Part shown: piece by piece, positions 15,185 through 23,032 of the stretch | Position numbering within the stretch: the first letter of the stretch is position 1 | Layout: each line of letters begins with the position of its first letter | Origin: Clostridia bacterium | Lineage (GTDB): Bacteria > Bacillota > Clostridia > Oscillospirales > Acutalibacteraceae | DNA: 32,107 nucleotides | Direction: 5' to 3' | Assembly (NCBI GenBank): GCA_017416345.1 | Contig: JAFQCR010000013.1 | Span: 1 to 32,107, forward strand | Notes under the pieces: generated by a model | Database searches by the model: none | What the model was told of the DNA's origin: nothing | What the model saw: the letters and a program-made list of their open reading frames with translations, nothing else | Made by a program: the position numbers and the translations under genes

Positions 15185-15786
15185 ATCTGCCCAATAAACT
15201 GACCGTTGCAAGAATTATTATGACACCGCTTTTTATGGCGGCCATGATGATCGAATTTCCGCACCACTACATAGTTGCGCTGGTGCTGTTTGTTGTAGCA
15301 TCTTTGACCGACCTTTTGGACGGTAAGATAGCAAGAGCACGTGGCATCGTCACCAATTTCGGAAAATTCCTCGACCCCTTGGCCGACAAAATGCTGACCA
15401 CCGCCGCCTTTTTGGCTTTCTTGGCCAAAGGCTTCGGCTACGGCATCGAGTGGGTGCTGTTCATCGTCCTCTTCCGTGAGTTTATGATAGCATCGCTCCG
15501 CCTGGTGGCCGTTTCGTCCGAAAACAAGAAGGTCATCCCTGCCAATATGTGGGGCAAGACCAAGACGGTCACCCAGATGATCGCCATTATCTACGGTATC
15601 GCCGTGATGTACTTTAACGAGTCCATTCTGCCGCTTATCGAAAAGGCAGTAGCCGTTCCCGATGTTGTCGGCACTGTTATTATGTTACTTTTCGACATTG
15701 TTCTGTGGGTCTCGACTATTTTCGCCGTCATTTCGGGCGTTATCTACACCAAGGAAAGCTACGAGTTTATCGACCCCTCAAAATAA
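15181..15786 (+). CDS. pgsA: CDP-diacylglycerol-glycerol-3-phosphate phosphatidyltransferase (201 aa)
   Basis: PgsA makes phosphatidylglycerol phosphate, the precursor of phosphatidylglycerol, at the membrane. The CDP-alcohol phosphotransferase signature DG-x2-AR-x8-G-x3-D-x3-D is intact (DLLDGKIARARG then GKFLDPLADKML). Six hydrophobic segments fit the family. The start ATG overlaps the rimO stop by four bases (ATGA). Phosphatidylglycerol is the donor for the phosphoglycerol transferase at 841-2385, a functional link though not the same operon. The weak CCCC/GGGG pairing just after the stop is not a clear terminator. Confidence 0.93.
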   Translation: MNLPNKLTVARIIMTPLFMAAMMIEFPHHYIVALVLFVVASLTDLLDGKIARARGIVTNFGKFLDPLADKMLTTAAFLAFLAKGFGYGIEWVLFIVLFREFMIASLRLVAVSSENKKVIPANMWGKTKTVTQMIAIIYGIAVMYFNESILPLIEKAVAVPDVVGTVIMLLFDIVLWVSTIFAVISGVIYTKESYEFIDPSK

Positions 15787-15878
15787 TTTGGGGATTTCAG
15801 TAATATTGCGATCAAAAAGCTTACATAGTTGTTGTAACCGATCTATATTCAACGTTCCTCGCATTAAGGAGGTATTCT

Positions 15879-16730
15879 ATGTCTTACGAGAACAGATCTC
15901 CCGAAATGACCGAGCTTCCAAAGCTTCAACCCGTACCCAATGACGCCGTTACCAAAATGACCGATTCGAAGCTGTTTTCGGCGGCAAGGATACTGGCCAT
16001 CGTTTCGGCGGTTGCCTTTTCGCCCATTGCGGCCATTGTCGGTATGATGCTTCTCACCGTTGCTTTTTCGGCTGTAAGTAAGTGGAACGGTGTCGATTGG
16101 CAGAACGTTTTGTCTCTGGTGGTCGTTATTTGCATTTTTGCCAGAGCAATGACCGAAGCGGTGGGAGCCGCCTTCGGTCTGCGCCGTGTTGATATAAGCT
16201 ATCAGGTCGGTCTGTCCGAGCGAAAGGCCAGCCTTAAGGCTCTGTCCCGTGTCGGTACCGCCGTTGCGGTTCTGCAATGGATCATATTCGGCCTTTTGGT
16301 GTGTGTTATTGCGTGGGATTGCCATGAGGATCTGACCGCCCGATTCCCCAAAGAGGTGGACCTTGGCATGATCGCCACGATGCTGTCATTATGCCTTGTC
16401 CATACTGTGGCGTTGCAGATGACCGCCGTGGGTGCCAAGCATTATTTTAACGGCACCGAGGATAAGAAAAACAGCACGGTTTGTGCCGCAGGGCTTATCA
16501 TCAGCGGTCTGTTTGAGCTTGGCAATGTTATATTTGTTGTTATAAACGCCATAATCTCGGATGTTGCGAAATACCTTTTTGCGTCCGAGGTTTTAGCCGC
16601 ACCGTTCTTTGTGATGGTGGCTTTTGTCGCACACGGTACAAGTTTGTCGATACTTGGCATTTTGATGCTCACAAAATGTCGAAAAAAGGAGACCTTTGAG
16701 CCCTCGGCCGAAGCGGTTGAGGATACCTAA
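15879..16730 (+). CDS. Multi-pass membrane protein, first of three related genes (283 aa)
   Basis: I do not recognise a named family. A perfect AAGGAGGT stands before the ATG. A soluble N-terminus of about 30 residues leads into roughly six to seven hydrophobic segments and an acidic end (EPSAEAVEDT). The segment DSKLFSAARILAIVSAVAF resembles the first membrane segment of the two genes that follow (SSKLFLAMCILATVQPVII and SSSFFVMCILVTALGLL). This copy lacks the N-terminal zinc ribbon of the other two. It starts 92 bases after pgsA; no firm promoter was found in between. Confidence 0.78.
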   Translation: MSYENRSPEMTELPKLQPVPNDAVTKMTDSKLFSAARILAIVSAVAFSPIAAIVGMMLLTVAFSAVSKWNGVDWQNVLSLVVVICIFARAMTEAVGAAFGLRRVDISYQVGLSERKASLKALSRVGTAVAVLQWIIFGLLVCVIAWDCHEDLTARFPKEVDLGMIATMLSLCLVHTVALQMTAVGAKHYFNGTEDKKNSTVCAAGLIISGLFELGNVIFVVINAIISDVAKYLFASEVLAAPFFVMVAFVAHGTSLSILGILMLTKCRKKETFEPSAEAVEDT

Positions 16731-16752
16731 ACCTTTGAAGGAGGCTTTGACT

Positions 16753-17652
16753 ATGATATGTGATTATTGTCGGTCGGAGATCCCCGACGGAAGCGAAGTT
16801 TGTCCCAAATGCGGAATGAGGCTTCGCCCTGCCGAACCGCAGTATCAGCCGGTCAACGGCACACCTGCGCCCAATATGGGCCCCGAATCGGCGGCGGTCT
16901 GCGACCTTTTGAAAAACGCCTGCTCCTCAAAGCTGTTTTTGGCAATGTGCATCCTTGCCACCGTTCAGCCGGTCATTATTTTTGCCACACAGCTTATGTC
17001 GGGCATCTTGTCCATAATCATCCCTGCGGTTATCGCCGTTTCGTTGTGGACGATGCGATCGGCCGCTGCCAACAACCGCCATCTTCTGTCCTATGCCACA
17101 CCTTTAAAGGCGCTTGATATTATTATGGCCATCTATGTCGTGCTGATGTGGATCGTTGTTGGCGCATTTGCCGTCAGCGGAGTGGCGCTGATGTTCGGCG
17201 CAAAATTTGCCGAAACGTCCGAGCTTATCGCAGCTTTTGAAAGCATTGTGGGTCAGAAGATCAGTATTGAGATCATCAACGATGTGGGCTTTGAGGCCTT
17301 CTTTATGCTGATGGGCGGTGCAATTCTGGCCATTGGTGCTTTGGTTGCGGTCATCACGATATTTTACTACGGCAGTATCCGCAAGGCTACCCGTAGTGCC
17401 AGAGATTCGGTGTCGCTGGGGCGTCCCGTTTTCAAAGGCTTTAACACCGTTAAGGTCTGGCTTATCGTAATGGGCATCGTCAACGTCATAACGTCGGCCG
17501 CACGGTTTGTGGGTTATGACGAAAAGCTGTCCGAAACCGCAAATCTGGTGCAAAACCTCACAAGCGGTATTTCGGGAGTGTCGGCGGCGGTGGTTACCAT
17601 CATTGCAGGCGTGTTGCTCGGTCGTATATCCATCCCAAAGGACTGCGATTGA
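16753..17652 (+). CDS. Zinc-ribbon multi-pass membrane protein, second of three (299 aa)
   Basis: The protein begins with a compact zinc ribbon (MICDYCRSEIPDGSEVCPKCGMRL) with Cys pairs at residues 3/6 and 17/20. A Pro-rich linker follows, then six or so hydrophobic segments from residue 58 on. The ATG at 16753 is chosen for its AAGGAGG site and because it opens the ribbon. Ribbon-plus-membrane proteins are common in Clostridia and mostly uncharacterised. It follows the first copy by 22 bases and is likely co-transcribed with it. Confidence 0.82.
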   Translation: MICDYCRSEIPDGSEVCPKCGMRLRPAEPQYQPVNGTPAPNMGPESAAVCDLLKNACSSKLFLAMCILATVQPVIIFATQLMSGILSIIIPAVIAVSLWTMRSAAANNRHLLSYATPLKALDIIMAIYVVLMWIVVGAFAVSGVALMFGAKFAETSELIAAFESIVGQKISIEIINDVGFEAFFMLMGGAILAIGALVAVITIFYYGSIRKATRSARDSVSLGRPVFKGFNTVKVWLIVMGIVNVITSAARFVGYDEKLSETANLVQNLTSGISGVSAAVVTIIAGVLLGRISIPKDCD

Positions 17653-17704
17653 GTTCACATATTTATTTAAGGTTTTGTTTTGAGTTTAAAAAAGGAGAGT
17701 TACT

Positions 17705-18535
17705 ATGATCTGTAAGAAATGTGGAGAAAATTTGCCCGATAACGCACGTGAGTGCTTCACTTGCGGTGCCAAGGTACACCGTGAGGAGCCCAAGCCCCAG
17801 GTTGCCGAAACTACCGACGGTGCACCTGCCCCTGCCCCCAAAAAGACGCTTTCGGCAGGCAAGGTGTTCAAGTATATGTACACCTCGTCAAGCTTTTTTG
17901 TAATGTGCATTCTGGTAACTGCTCTGGGACTTTTGTCGCTGGTCTCGGCCATCGAGGCCATAATCCTCGGCAATGTCGGCGATTATCTTTCCGATGCCAT
18001 TACCGTTATCGTCGACCTTGTGCTTATCGTGCCGATGTGGAAGATGTACTTTGAATCCAAGACCACCAAGGCGGCCGATTACATCAAGCCGTTTAAGTTT
18101 TTCAAGATATACACCCTTATAAGGATGCTCTCGGTCATCCCCAGCCTGGTGCTTATGCTCGTTGTTACATTTGTGATCAGCGTTGATGCCGGCGCCGATG
18201 CTTTGGATTTTATCATGACCGTGGTTATGACCTTCCTCATAAGCATTCTGCCGTCGTATGTGGCATATCAGTTTGCCTGTTCTCTGGAAAAAAGCGCCGT
18301 CAACGACCGTGTTATACTTGACGGAATGAGCGGACTTCGCACCGTGCAGATAATATTCGGCGTTCTTCTTGCCATCGCCACACCGGTGCTCATTATCATG
18401 GTGTTTGACGCCCTTCTTCGTTTTGAAAGCTTTGCCGAGCTGGCCAACGTACTGTCCACCGTCATCGAAATGGCGATATTCTTCTATGTTTACGGTTGGC
18501 TGAAGGATCTCGGCAAAAAAATCGAGCAGGCATAA
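17705..18535 (+). CDS. Zinc-ribbon multi-pass membrane protein, third of three (276 aa)
   Basis: It has the same plan as the preceding gene: the zinc ribbon MICKKCGENLPDNARECFTCGAK, a Pro/Ala linker (APAPAPKKTLSAG), then about six membrane segments, ending in LKDLGKKIEQA. The first segment (SSSFFVMCILVTALGLLSLV) can be aligned by eye with the other two copies. An AAAGGAG site precedes the ATG. It is the last gene before the cysteine T-box unit. The function is unknown. Confidence 0.82.
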   Translation: MICKKCGENLPDNARECFTCGAKVHREEPKPQVAETTDGAPAPAPKKTLSAGKVFKYMYTSSSFFVMCILVTALGLLSLVSAIEAIILGNVGDYLSDAITVIVDLVLIVPMWKMYFESKTTKAADYIKPFKFFKIYTLIRMLSVIPSLVLMLVVTFVISVDAGADALDFIMTVVMTFLISILPSYVAYQFACSLEKSAVNDRVILDGMSGLRTVQIIFGVLLAIATPVLIIMVFDALLRFESFAELANVLSTVIEMAIFFYVYGWLKDLGKKIEQA

Positions 18536-18543
18536 ATTTGTAG

Positions 18544-18571
18544 TGGACTTTTTTGAAAAACCTGCTATAAT
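18544..18571 (+). promoter_or_regulatory. Promoter of the cysteine T-box unit
   Basis: A perfect TATAAT (18566-18571) is preceded by TGC, giving an extended -10. TGGACT at 18544-18549 serves as a fair -35 with a 16-base gap. Confidence 0.8.
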
Positions 18572-18577
18572 AGTTAT

Positions 18578-18822
18578 AAATAAAAGAAATATCAGCTTTG
18601 AGCAGGATAAGTAACCGCAAACGAAACCAACAGGGACAAGGCCGCACCGACTGAAACGGCCTTGAGGCAGAATTTGGGGCGAATGCACCTGTGAGCTTGT
18701 GAGGGGAACCAAAGTATCCTCACACGGAGTGAGCCACGTTATAAGCTTTCAAAGTTACAAGCAGGAGTGGAACCGCGTTTTTACGCCTCCGATGGGTATT
18801 TGACCTATCGGAGGCTTTTTTA
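18578..18822 (+). promoter_or_regulatory. T-box leader specific for tRNA-Cys
   Basis: This is a tRNA-sensing transcription attenuator. Stem I carries the AGTA motif (18610-18613) and, on its far side, GAA-TGC-ACC, where the specifier codon is TGC (18684-18686, Cys). The T-box AGGAGTGGAACCGCG is at 18763-18777. Its TGGA would pair with the UCCA end of an uncharged tRNA whose discriminator is U, as in tRNA-Cys. A terminator follows (stem 18785-18797 with 18803-18815, then a T run). Uncharged tRNA-Cys would stabilise the antiterminator and switch on cysE and cysS. Confidence 0.95.
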
Positions 18823-18880
18823 TAAGTAAGAGGTAATAGGTAAGAAGTAATAAGTAGTAGGCAGTAAACACGCCGCCTAC
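18822..18880. repeat. Degenerate GTAATAGG-like repeat with short inverted arms
   Basis: About 45 bases of loosely repeated GTAATAGG/GTAAGAAG steps are followed by GTAGGC (18857-18862) and its complement GCCTAC (18875-18880). No coding is seen. It lies directly after the T-box terminator and recalls the AT-rich arms at 8505-8637. Confidence 0.45.
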
Positions 18881-18908
18881 TTAATTGCCGCAAAAACAGC
18901 AAATTTTA

Positions 18909-19072
18909 GCCTTCCCCGGCGGGGGAAGGGGGACCGCTTGCGGTGGATGAGGCGTTGTGCGGATTACATTTTAATAAATACGACACGTAAGGTTTTGACT
19001 ACTCATCCGTCATTGCTTCGCAATGCCACCTTCCCTCACAAGGGAAGGCTGACGGCCGCTTGCGGATCGTAA
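18909..19072. repeat. Pair of CCTTCCC...GGGAAGG elements facing each other
   Basis: The left copy has CCTTCCCC-GGCG-GGGGAAGG (18910-18929), ACCGC-TT-GCGGT (18933-18944) and GGATGAGG. The right copy is the same order on the minus strand: CCTTCCCT-CACA-AGGGAAGG (19029-19048), CATTGC-TTC-GCAATG (19011-19025) and CTCATCC (19002-19008). A partial third piece GGCCGCTTGCGG lies at about 19054-19065. The pair encloses some 50 AT-rich bases and fills the gap between the T-box and cysE. Confidence 0.8.
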
Positions 19073-19094
19073 AGAACTGAAAAGGAGAATTGGT

Positions 19095-19730
19095 TTGTTT
19101 AAGAGAATACGAGAGGATATCCAGGCGGTCAAGGAACGTGACCCTGCCGCCAGAAGCTCCATCGAAATATTTTTCCTCTACCCCGGTGTCAAGGCGCTTC
19201 GGATGTACCGCCGTGCGCATTGGTTTTACAAGCACAATATGAAATTCATCGCACGCTGGATCTCCCAACGTGCCGCACGAAAGACAGGTATCGAGATACA
19301 CCCCGGTGCCACCATCGGCCGCCGCCTTGTAATCGACCACGGTCACGGTGTTGTCATCGGCGAGACCGCCGAGATAGGCGATGACGTTCTGATCTATCAG
19401 GGGGTCACTCTGGGCGGTACGGGTAAGGACGTCGGTAAGCGTCACCCCACCATCGGCAACAACGTAATGGTGTGCAGCGGTGCTAAGGTGCTGGGTCCCT
19501 TTAAGGTTGGCGATAACAGCCGAATTGCCGCAGGTGCCGTCGTGCTGGAGGAGGTTCCGCCCAACTGTACGGTGGTCGGCATCCCTGCCAAGATAGTCCG
19601 TCAGGACGGCCAAAAAATAGCGCCGCTCGATCAGATCCACATTCCCGACCCCGTGGCACAGCAATTGGATGCACTCAACGACCGCATAAACCAACTGACC
19701 GAAAAGTTGGATGAAATATCAAAGAAATAA
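19095..19730 (+). CDS. cysE: Serine O-acetyltransferase (211 aa)
   Basis: CysE makes O-acetylserine from serine and acetyl-CoA, the first step of cysteine synthesis. The left-handed beta-helix with hexapeptide repeats is clear (HPGATIGRRLVIDHGHGVVIGETAEIGDD, GVTLGGTGKDVGKRHPTIGNNV). The active-site His/Asp lie in VIDHGHG. The short N-terminus and 211-residue length match the Bacillota type rather than the 270-residue E. coli enzyme. The start is a TTG at 19095 with AAAGGAG 7 bases upstream. The T-box leader in front ties its expression to cysteine starvation. Confidence 0.95.
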   Translation: MFKRIREDIQAVKERDPAARSSIEIFFLYPGVKALRMYRRAHWFYKHNMKFIARWISQRAARKTGIEIHPGATIGRRLVIDHGHGVVIGETAEIGDDVLIYQGVTLGGTGKDVGKRHPTIGNNVMVCSGAKVLGPFKVGDNSRIAAGAVVLEEVPPNCTVVGIPAKIVRQDGQKIAPLDQIHIPDPVAQQLDALNDRINQLTEKLDEISKK

Positions 19731-19753
19731 ATCACCTTTCCTTTTAAAAAAAG

Positions 19754-19860
19754 CCTCCCTTGTCTAAAGGGAGGGGGACCGCAAAGCGCCCCTTGCCTAA
19801 AGGGGAGAGGGCCGCGCGTAAGCGTGGCGAGGGGATTTTTAGCGGTGGAGGGATTCCCTC
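19754..19860. repeat. Palindrome cluster between cysE and cysS
   Basis: Four hairpins stand in a row: CCTCCCTT/AAGGGAGG (19754-19774) followed by GGGACCGC, CCCCTT/AAGGGG (19789-19805), GCCGCGC/GCGTGGC (19811-19827) and GAGGG-ATT-CCCTC (19848-19860). The order of an outer CCTCCC stem, GGACCGC and a second hairpin matches the element family at 18909-19072. Although the cysS frame is open upstream through this block, it is not coding. Confidence 0.75.
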
Positions 19861-19894
19861 CGAGGTAACGAAAACATATATCAAGGAGAACATT

Positions 19895-21283
19895 ATGAAA
19901 ATTTATAACACTTTAACCAGAACCAAGGACGAACTCAAAACGGTTGAGGAGGGCAAGGTCAAGATCTACGCCTGCGGCCCTACCGTTTACAACTACATCC
20001 ATATCGGCAACGCACGCCCTCTCTGTGTTTTTGACGTGCTTCGCCGTTACCTTGAATGGCGTGGACTTGATGTCCGTTTCGTTCAGAACTTTACCGATAT
20101 CGATGATAAGCTTATCAAAAAGGCCAACGAGGAGGGCATCACCGTCCCCGAGGTCGCCGCACGTTATATCGAGGAATTCTGGACCGATTCCAACGGTCTT
20201 AACATCCGCAAGGCCACCGTTCATCCCAAGGCCACCGAGAATATCGACGCCATCATCGGTATAATCACCGAGCTGGTCGAAAAGGGCTACGCATACCCCT
20301 CGGCAGGTGACGTTTACTTCAGAGCCAAGAAGTTCAACGAGTACGGCAAGCTTTCGCATCAGCCGCTTGACGAGCTGGCAGAGGGTGCCTCCAACCGTGT
20401 CGACGGCGGTGCCGATGTCAAGGAAGACCCCATGGACTTCTGTCTGTGGAAGGGTGCTAAAGAGGGTGAGCCTTTCTGGGAGTCACCCTGGGGCAACGGA
20501 CGTCCCGGCTGGCATATCGAGTGCTCGGCCATGGCAGGACGCTACCTCGGCAAGACCATTGACATTCATTGCGGCGGTCAGGACCTTATCTTCCCCCACC
20601 ACGAAAACGAGATCGCACAGTCCGAGTGCGCCAACGGTTGCGATTTTGCACATTATTGGATGCACAACGGCTATATCAACGTTGATAACCGCAAGATGTC
20701 CAAATCCTTAAACAACTTCTTCACCGTGCGTGAGGTTGCCGAAAAGTTTGGCTACGAGCCTGTACGTTACATTATGATCGCATCGCACTACCGCAGCCCC
20801 ATCAACTACAGTGTTGATATTATCGAGCAGGCTCAAAGCTCTTTGGATAGACTTTACAAGTGCCGTGAAGGTCTTGAGTTTGCTATTTCTCATGCCGAGG
20901 ATGGCGGCGAAGCACCCGAGTTCCTCGAAAAGTACAAGGCACAGTTTATCGAGGCTATGGACGACGACCTCAACACCGCCGATGCTTTGGGCGCATTGTT
21001 TATGATGGTGCGTGATATCAACAAGGCGGTTGCCGACAAGGCAGGTAAGACCGCTTTGGAGGCCTGCCTTAAGGGCTTCAACGAGCTTTGCGACGTTTTG
21101 GGTCTGCTTTACGTTAAGAAGGATGATTCGCTTGATGCCGAGGTCGAGGAGCTTATCGCACAGCGTACCGCAGCGAGAAAGGCCAAGGACTTCAAAAAGG
21201 CCGACGAGATCCGTGACAAGCTCAGCGAAATGGGCATCATCCTTGAGGATACCCGTGAAGGCGTCAAGTGGAGCCGCAAGTAA
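19895..21283 (+). CDS. cysS: Cysteinyl-tRNA synthetase (462 aa)
   Basis: A class I aminoacyl-tRNA synthetase that charges tRNA-Cys. The HIGH motif is CGPTVYNYIHIGNARP and the KMSKS motif is at residues 267-271. The zinc site and active centre show WHIECSAMAGRYLG and HCGGQDLIFPHHENEIAQSE. The C-terminal helical anticodon-binding part ends in DKLSEMGIILEDTREGVKW. The ATG at 19895 follows AAGGAG and starts the usual N-terminus. The gene lies 164 bases after cysE, with no terminator-plus-promoter in between, so the upstream T-box probably controls it too. Pairing cysE with cysS is classic in Bacillota. Confidence 0.98.
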   Translation: MKIYNTLTRTKDELKTVEEGKVKIYACGPTVYNYIHIGNARPLCVFDVLRRYLEWRGLDVRFVQNFTDIDDKLIKKANEEGITVPEVAARYIEEFWTDSNGLNIRKATVHPKATENIDAIIGIITELVEKGYAYPSAGDVYFRAKKFNEYGKLSHQPLDELAEGASNRVDGGADVKEDPMDFCLWKGAKEGEPFWESPWGNGRPGWHIECSAMAGRYLGKTIDIHCGGQDLIFPHHENEIAQSECANGCDFAHYWMHNGYINVDNRKMSKSLNNFFTVREVAEKFGYEPVRYIMIASHYRSPINYSVDIIEQAQSSLDRLYKCREGLEFAISHAEDGGEAPEFLEKYKAQFIEAMDDDLNTADALGALFMMVRDINKAVADKAGKTALEACLKGFNELCDVLGLLYVKKDDSLDAEVEELIAQRTAARKAKDFKKADEIRDKLSEMGIILEDTREGVKWSRK

Positions 21284-22020
21284 TGGACGGTCTTAAAAAA
21301 GAACCGTTAGGTAAATTTGAAATTATGGTCAGCTCTGACCATACCTTTGGCACCGATGCCGTGCTTTTGGCCGATTTTGCAGGCCGACAAAGGGCAAAAA
21401 AAGCCTGCGATATCGGAACGGGTTGCGGCATCATTCCGCTTTTGCTTTTGAAGGACGGGAAGGCTTTGGAGGTTCACGGTGTTGAGCTTCAGCCTGCCGC
21501 CGCCGAAATTGCAGGCAAAAATGCCACGCTCAACGGCATCGAGGCACAGTTTTCGGTGCACAACGTCGATATGAAGGAGGTCAAAGGTGCTCTGCCCCAC
21601 GCAGAGTTTGACCTTGTGACCTGCAATCCGCCCTATAAGGTGGACGGCACAGGCAATCAGAACCTCACCGAAGCGCAACGCATCGCCCGACACGAGGTCA
21701 AATGCACCTTTTCGGATGTCACTGCCGCCGCAAAGTATCTGCTGAAATTCGGCGGACGGCTTTGCGTGTGCCACCGACCCGAGCGTTTGGCCGACATCAT
21801 CTGCGATATGCGTGAGTGCGGGATCGAGCCGAAGGTGCTGCGTGAGGTCATCCAACGGGAGGGCAAAGAGGCTTGGCTGGTGCTGGTCGAGGGCAAGCTC
21901 GGCGGCAACCGAGGAATGACCGTTTTGCCACCCTTGTATGTTGAAAAAAACGGCGAGCTGACCGATGAAATGATAGCAATCTACGGCGATTACAAGCAAG
22001 GCCACGGCCGTAAGATCTAA
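21283..22020 (+). CDS. tRNA1(Val) adenine-37 N6-methyltransferase-like protein (245 aa)
   Basis: A SAM-dependent N6-adenine methyltransferase of the TrmN6 (YfiC / B. subtilis YabB) group. Motif I is CDIGTGCGIIPLLLL, the acidic residue of motif II is in VHGVELQPAA, and the catalytic tetrad is NPPY in VTCNPPYKV. The N-terminal FGTDAVLLADFA is typical of this family. The ATG overlaps the cysS stop by one base (TAATG). The next gene is rsmI, as in the yabB-yabC order of B. subtilis. The family is sure; the exact target base is inferred. Confidence 0.88.
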   Translation: MDGLKKEPLGKFEIMVSSDHTFGTDAVLLADFAGRQRAKKACDIGTGCGIIPLLLLKDGKALEVHGVELQPAAAEIAGKNATLNGIEAQFSVHNVDMKEVKGALPHAEFDLVTCNPPYKVDGTGNQNLTEAQRIARHEVKCTFSDVTAAAKYLLKFGGRLCVCHRPERLADIICDMRECGIEPKVLREVIQREGKEAWLVLVEGKLGGNRGMTVLPPLYVEKNGELTDEMIAIYGDYKQGHGRKI

Positions 22021-22068
22021 TCTTTGTTGTCCCGAATAATTAAGGGAACTCCACGCTCCTTTTAAGAA

Positions 22069-22146
22069 CCTCCCTCTGACGAGGGAGGTGGCAAAACGAA
22101 GTTTTGACAGAAGGAGAGACCTGGGCGATTCGTGAATCGCCCCTAC
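22069..22146. repeat. CCTCCCTC element joined to a GGGCGATTC palindrome
   Basis: CCTCCCTC-TGAC-GAGGGAGG (22069-22088), TGG and CAAAAC-GAA-GTTTTG (22092-22106) form one element of the CCTYCCC family. Seventeen bases later GGGCGATTC-GT-GAATCGCCC plus CTAC (22123-22146) is a fourth copy of the palindrome seen at 4272-4376. Both families thus sit side by side in the gap before rsmI. Confidence 0.8.
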
Positions 22147-22175
22147 AACATAAAGCGCATAACAAAGGAGAAACT

Positions 22176-22997
22176 ATGGCAGGAAAATTGTATGTTGTCG
22201 GCACTCCGATCGGCAATCTGGGTGACCTTTCTCCCCGTGCCGCCGAAATTTTGGATACGGTCGACTTTATAGCCGCCGAGGACACCCGTGTGACGGTCAA
22301 ACTGCTCAACCACCTCGGCATAAAAACGCCGATGGTCAGCTACCACGAGCACAACAAGGCCTCGCAGACCGAGAAAATTGCCGAACGAATAGCATCGGGT
22401 GAGACCTGTGCGCTGGTGACCGATGCAGGAATGCCGGCCATATCCGACCCCGGCGAGGACCTAGTGCGTTTTTGCCGTGAACGGGATCTGGATGTCGAAT
22501 CGGTACCCGGCCCCTCGGCGCTTATCACGGCACTTGCCATTTCGGGAATGCCGTCACGCCGCTTTTGCTTTGAGGGCTTTTTGTCGGTCGAAAAAAAGGA
22601 ACGTGAGGCACAGCTTGAGGCCGTGAAGAACGACACGCACACCCTCATTTTTTACGAGGCTCCGCATAAGCTTGCCGCAACGCTCAAGGATATGCTGAAA
22701 TATTTTGGCGACCGCAGCATTGCTCTGGTCAAGGAGCTGACCAAGCTGCACGAAGCTTGTGAGCGCACCACGCTGTCAGCCGCCGCCGAAAAGTACGCCG
22801 ACGGCAGTGCCAAGGGCGAATTTGTGCTGATAATCGGCGGTGCCGAGCCTGCCAAAGATACAGAATATACTCTGGAAGCGGCCGTCGAAATGGCGCAAGG
22901 CTTTATAAAAGACGGAATGTCGCCCACTGCCGCCGCCAAAAGTGCCGCAGGCCTCACCGGCTTTAGAAGAAACGAGATTTATAAGAATTTGATATAA
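22176..22997 (+). CDS. rsmI: 16S rRNA cytidine-1402 2'-O-methyltransferase RsmI (273 aa)
   Basis: RsmI methylates the ribose of C1402 in 16S rRNA. It has the tetrapyrrole-methylase fold: N-terminal VGTPIGNLGDLSPRAAEIL, AAEDTRVTVKLLNHLGI, VTDAGMPAISDPG and VPGPSALITALAISG. The ELTKLHE block and a helical C-terminus ending in RRNEIYKNLI are typical of RsmI. The ATG at 22176 follows AAAGGAG. Upstream codons in frame fall in the repeat block and are rejected. It is likely the last gene of the cysteine T-box transcript. Confidence 0.96.
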   Translation: MAGKLYVVGTPIGNLGDLSPRAAEILDTVDFIAAEDTRVTVKLLNHLGIKTPMVSYHEHNKASQTEKIAERIASGETCALVTDAGMPAISDPGEDLVRFCRERDLDVESVPGPSALITALAISGMPSRRFCFEGFLSVEKKEREAQLEAVKNDTHTLIFYEAPHKLAATLKDMLKYFGDRSIALVKELTKLHEACERTTLSAAAEKYADGSAKGEFVLIIGGAEPAKDTEYTLEAAVEMAQGFIKDGMSPTAAAKSAAGLTGFRRNEIYKNLI

Positions 22998-23032
22998 AAT
23001 TTGACATAAATCAAGACAAAGCGGTGAAATTT

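Noticed and set aside
18901-19072. Insertion sequence or MITE with target-site duplication
   Set aside because: The two facing repeats resemble a miniature element, but I see no clear direct target duplication at the edges, so it is listed only as a repeat pair.
19760-19894. N-terminal extension of CysS upstream of 19895
   Set aside because: The extra residues are translated palindromic repeats; CysS proteins begin at MKIYNTLTR and a ribosome site stands before that ATG.
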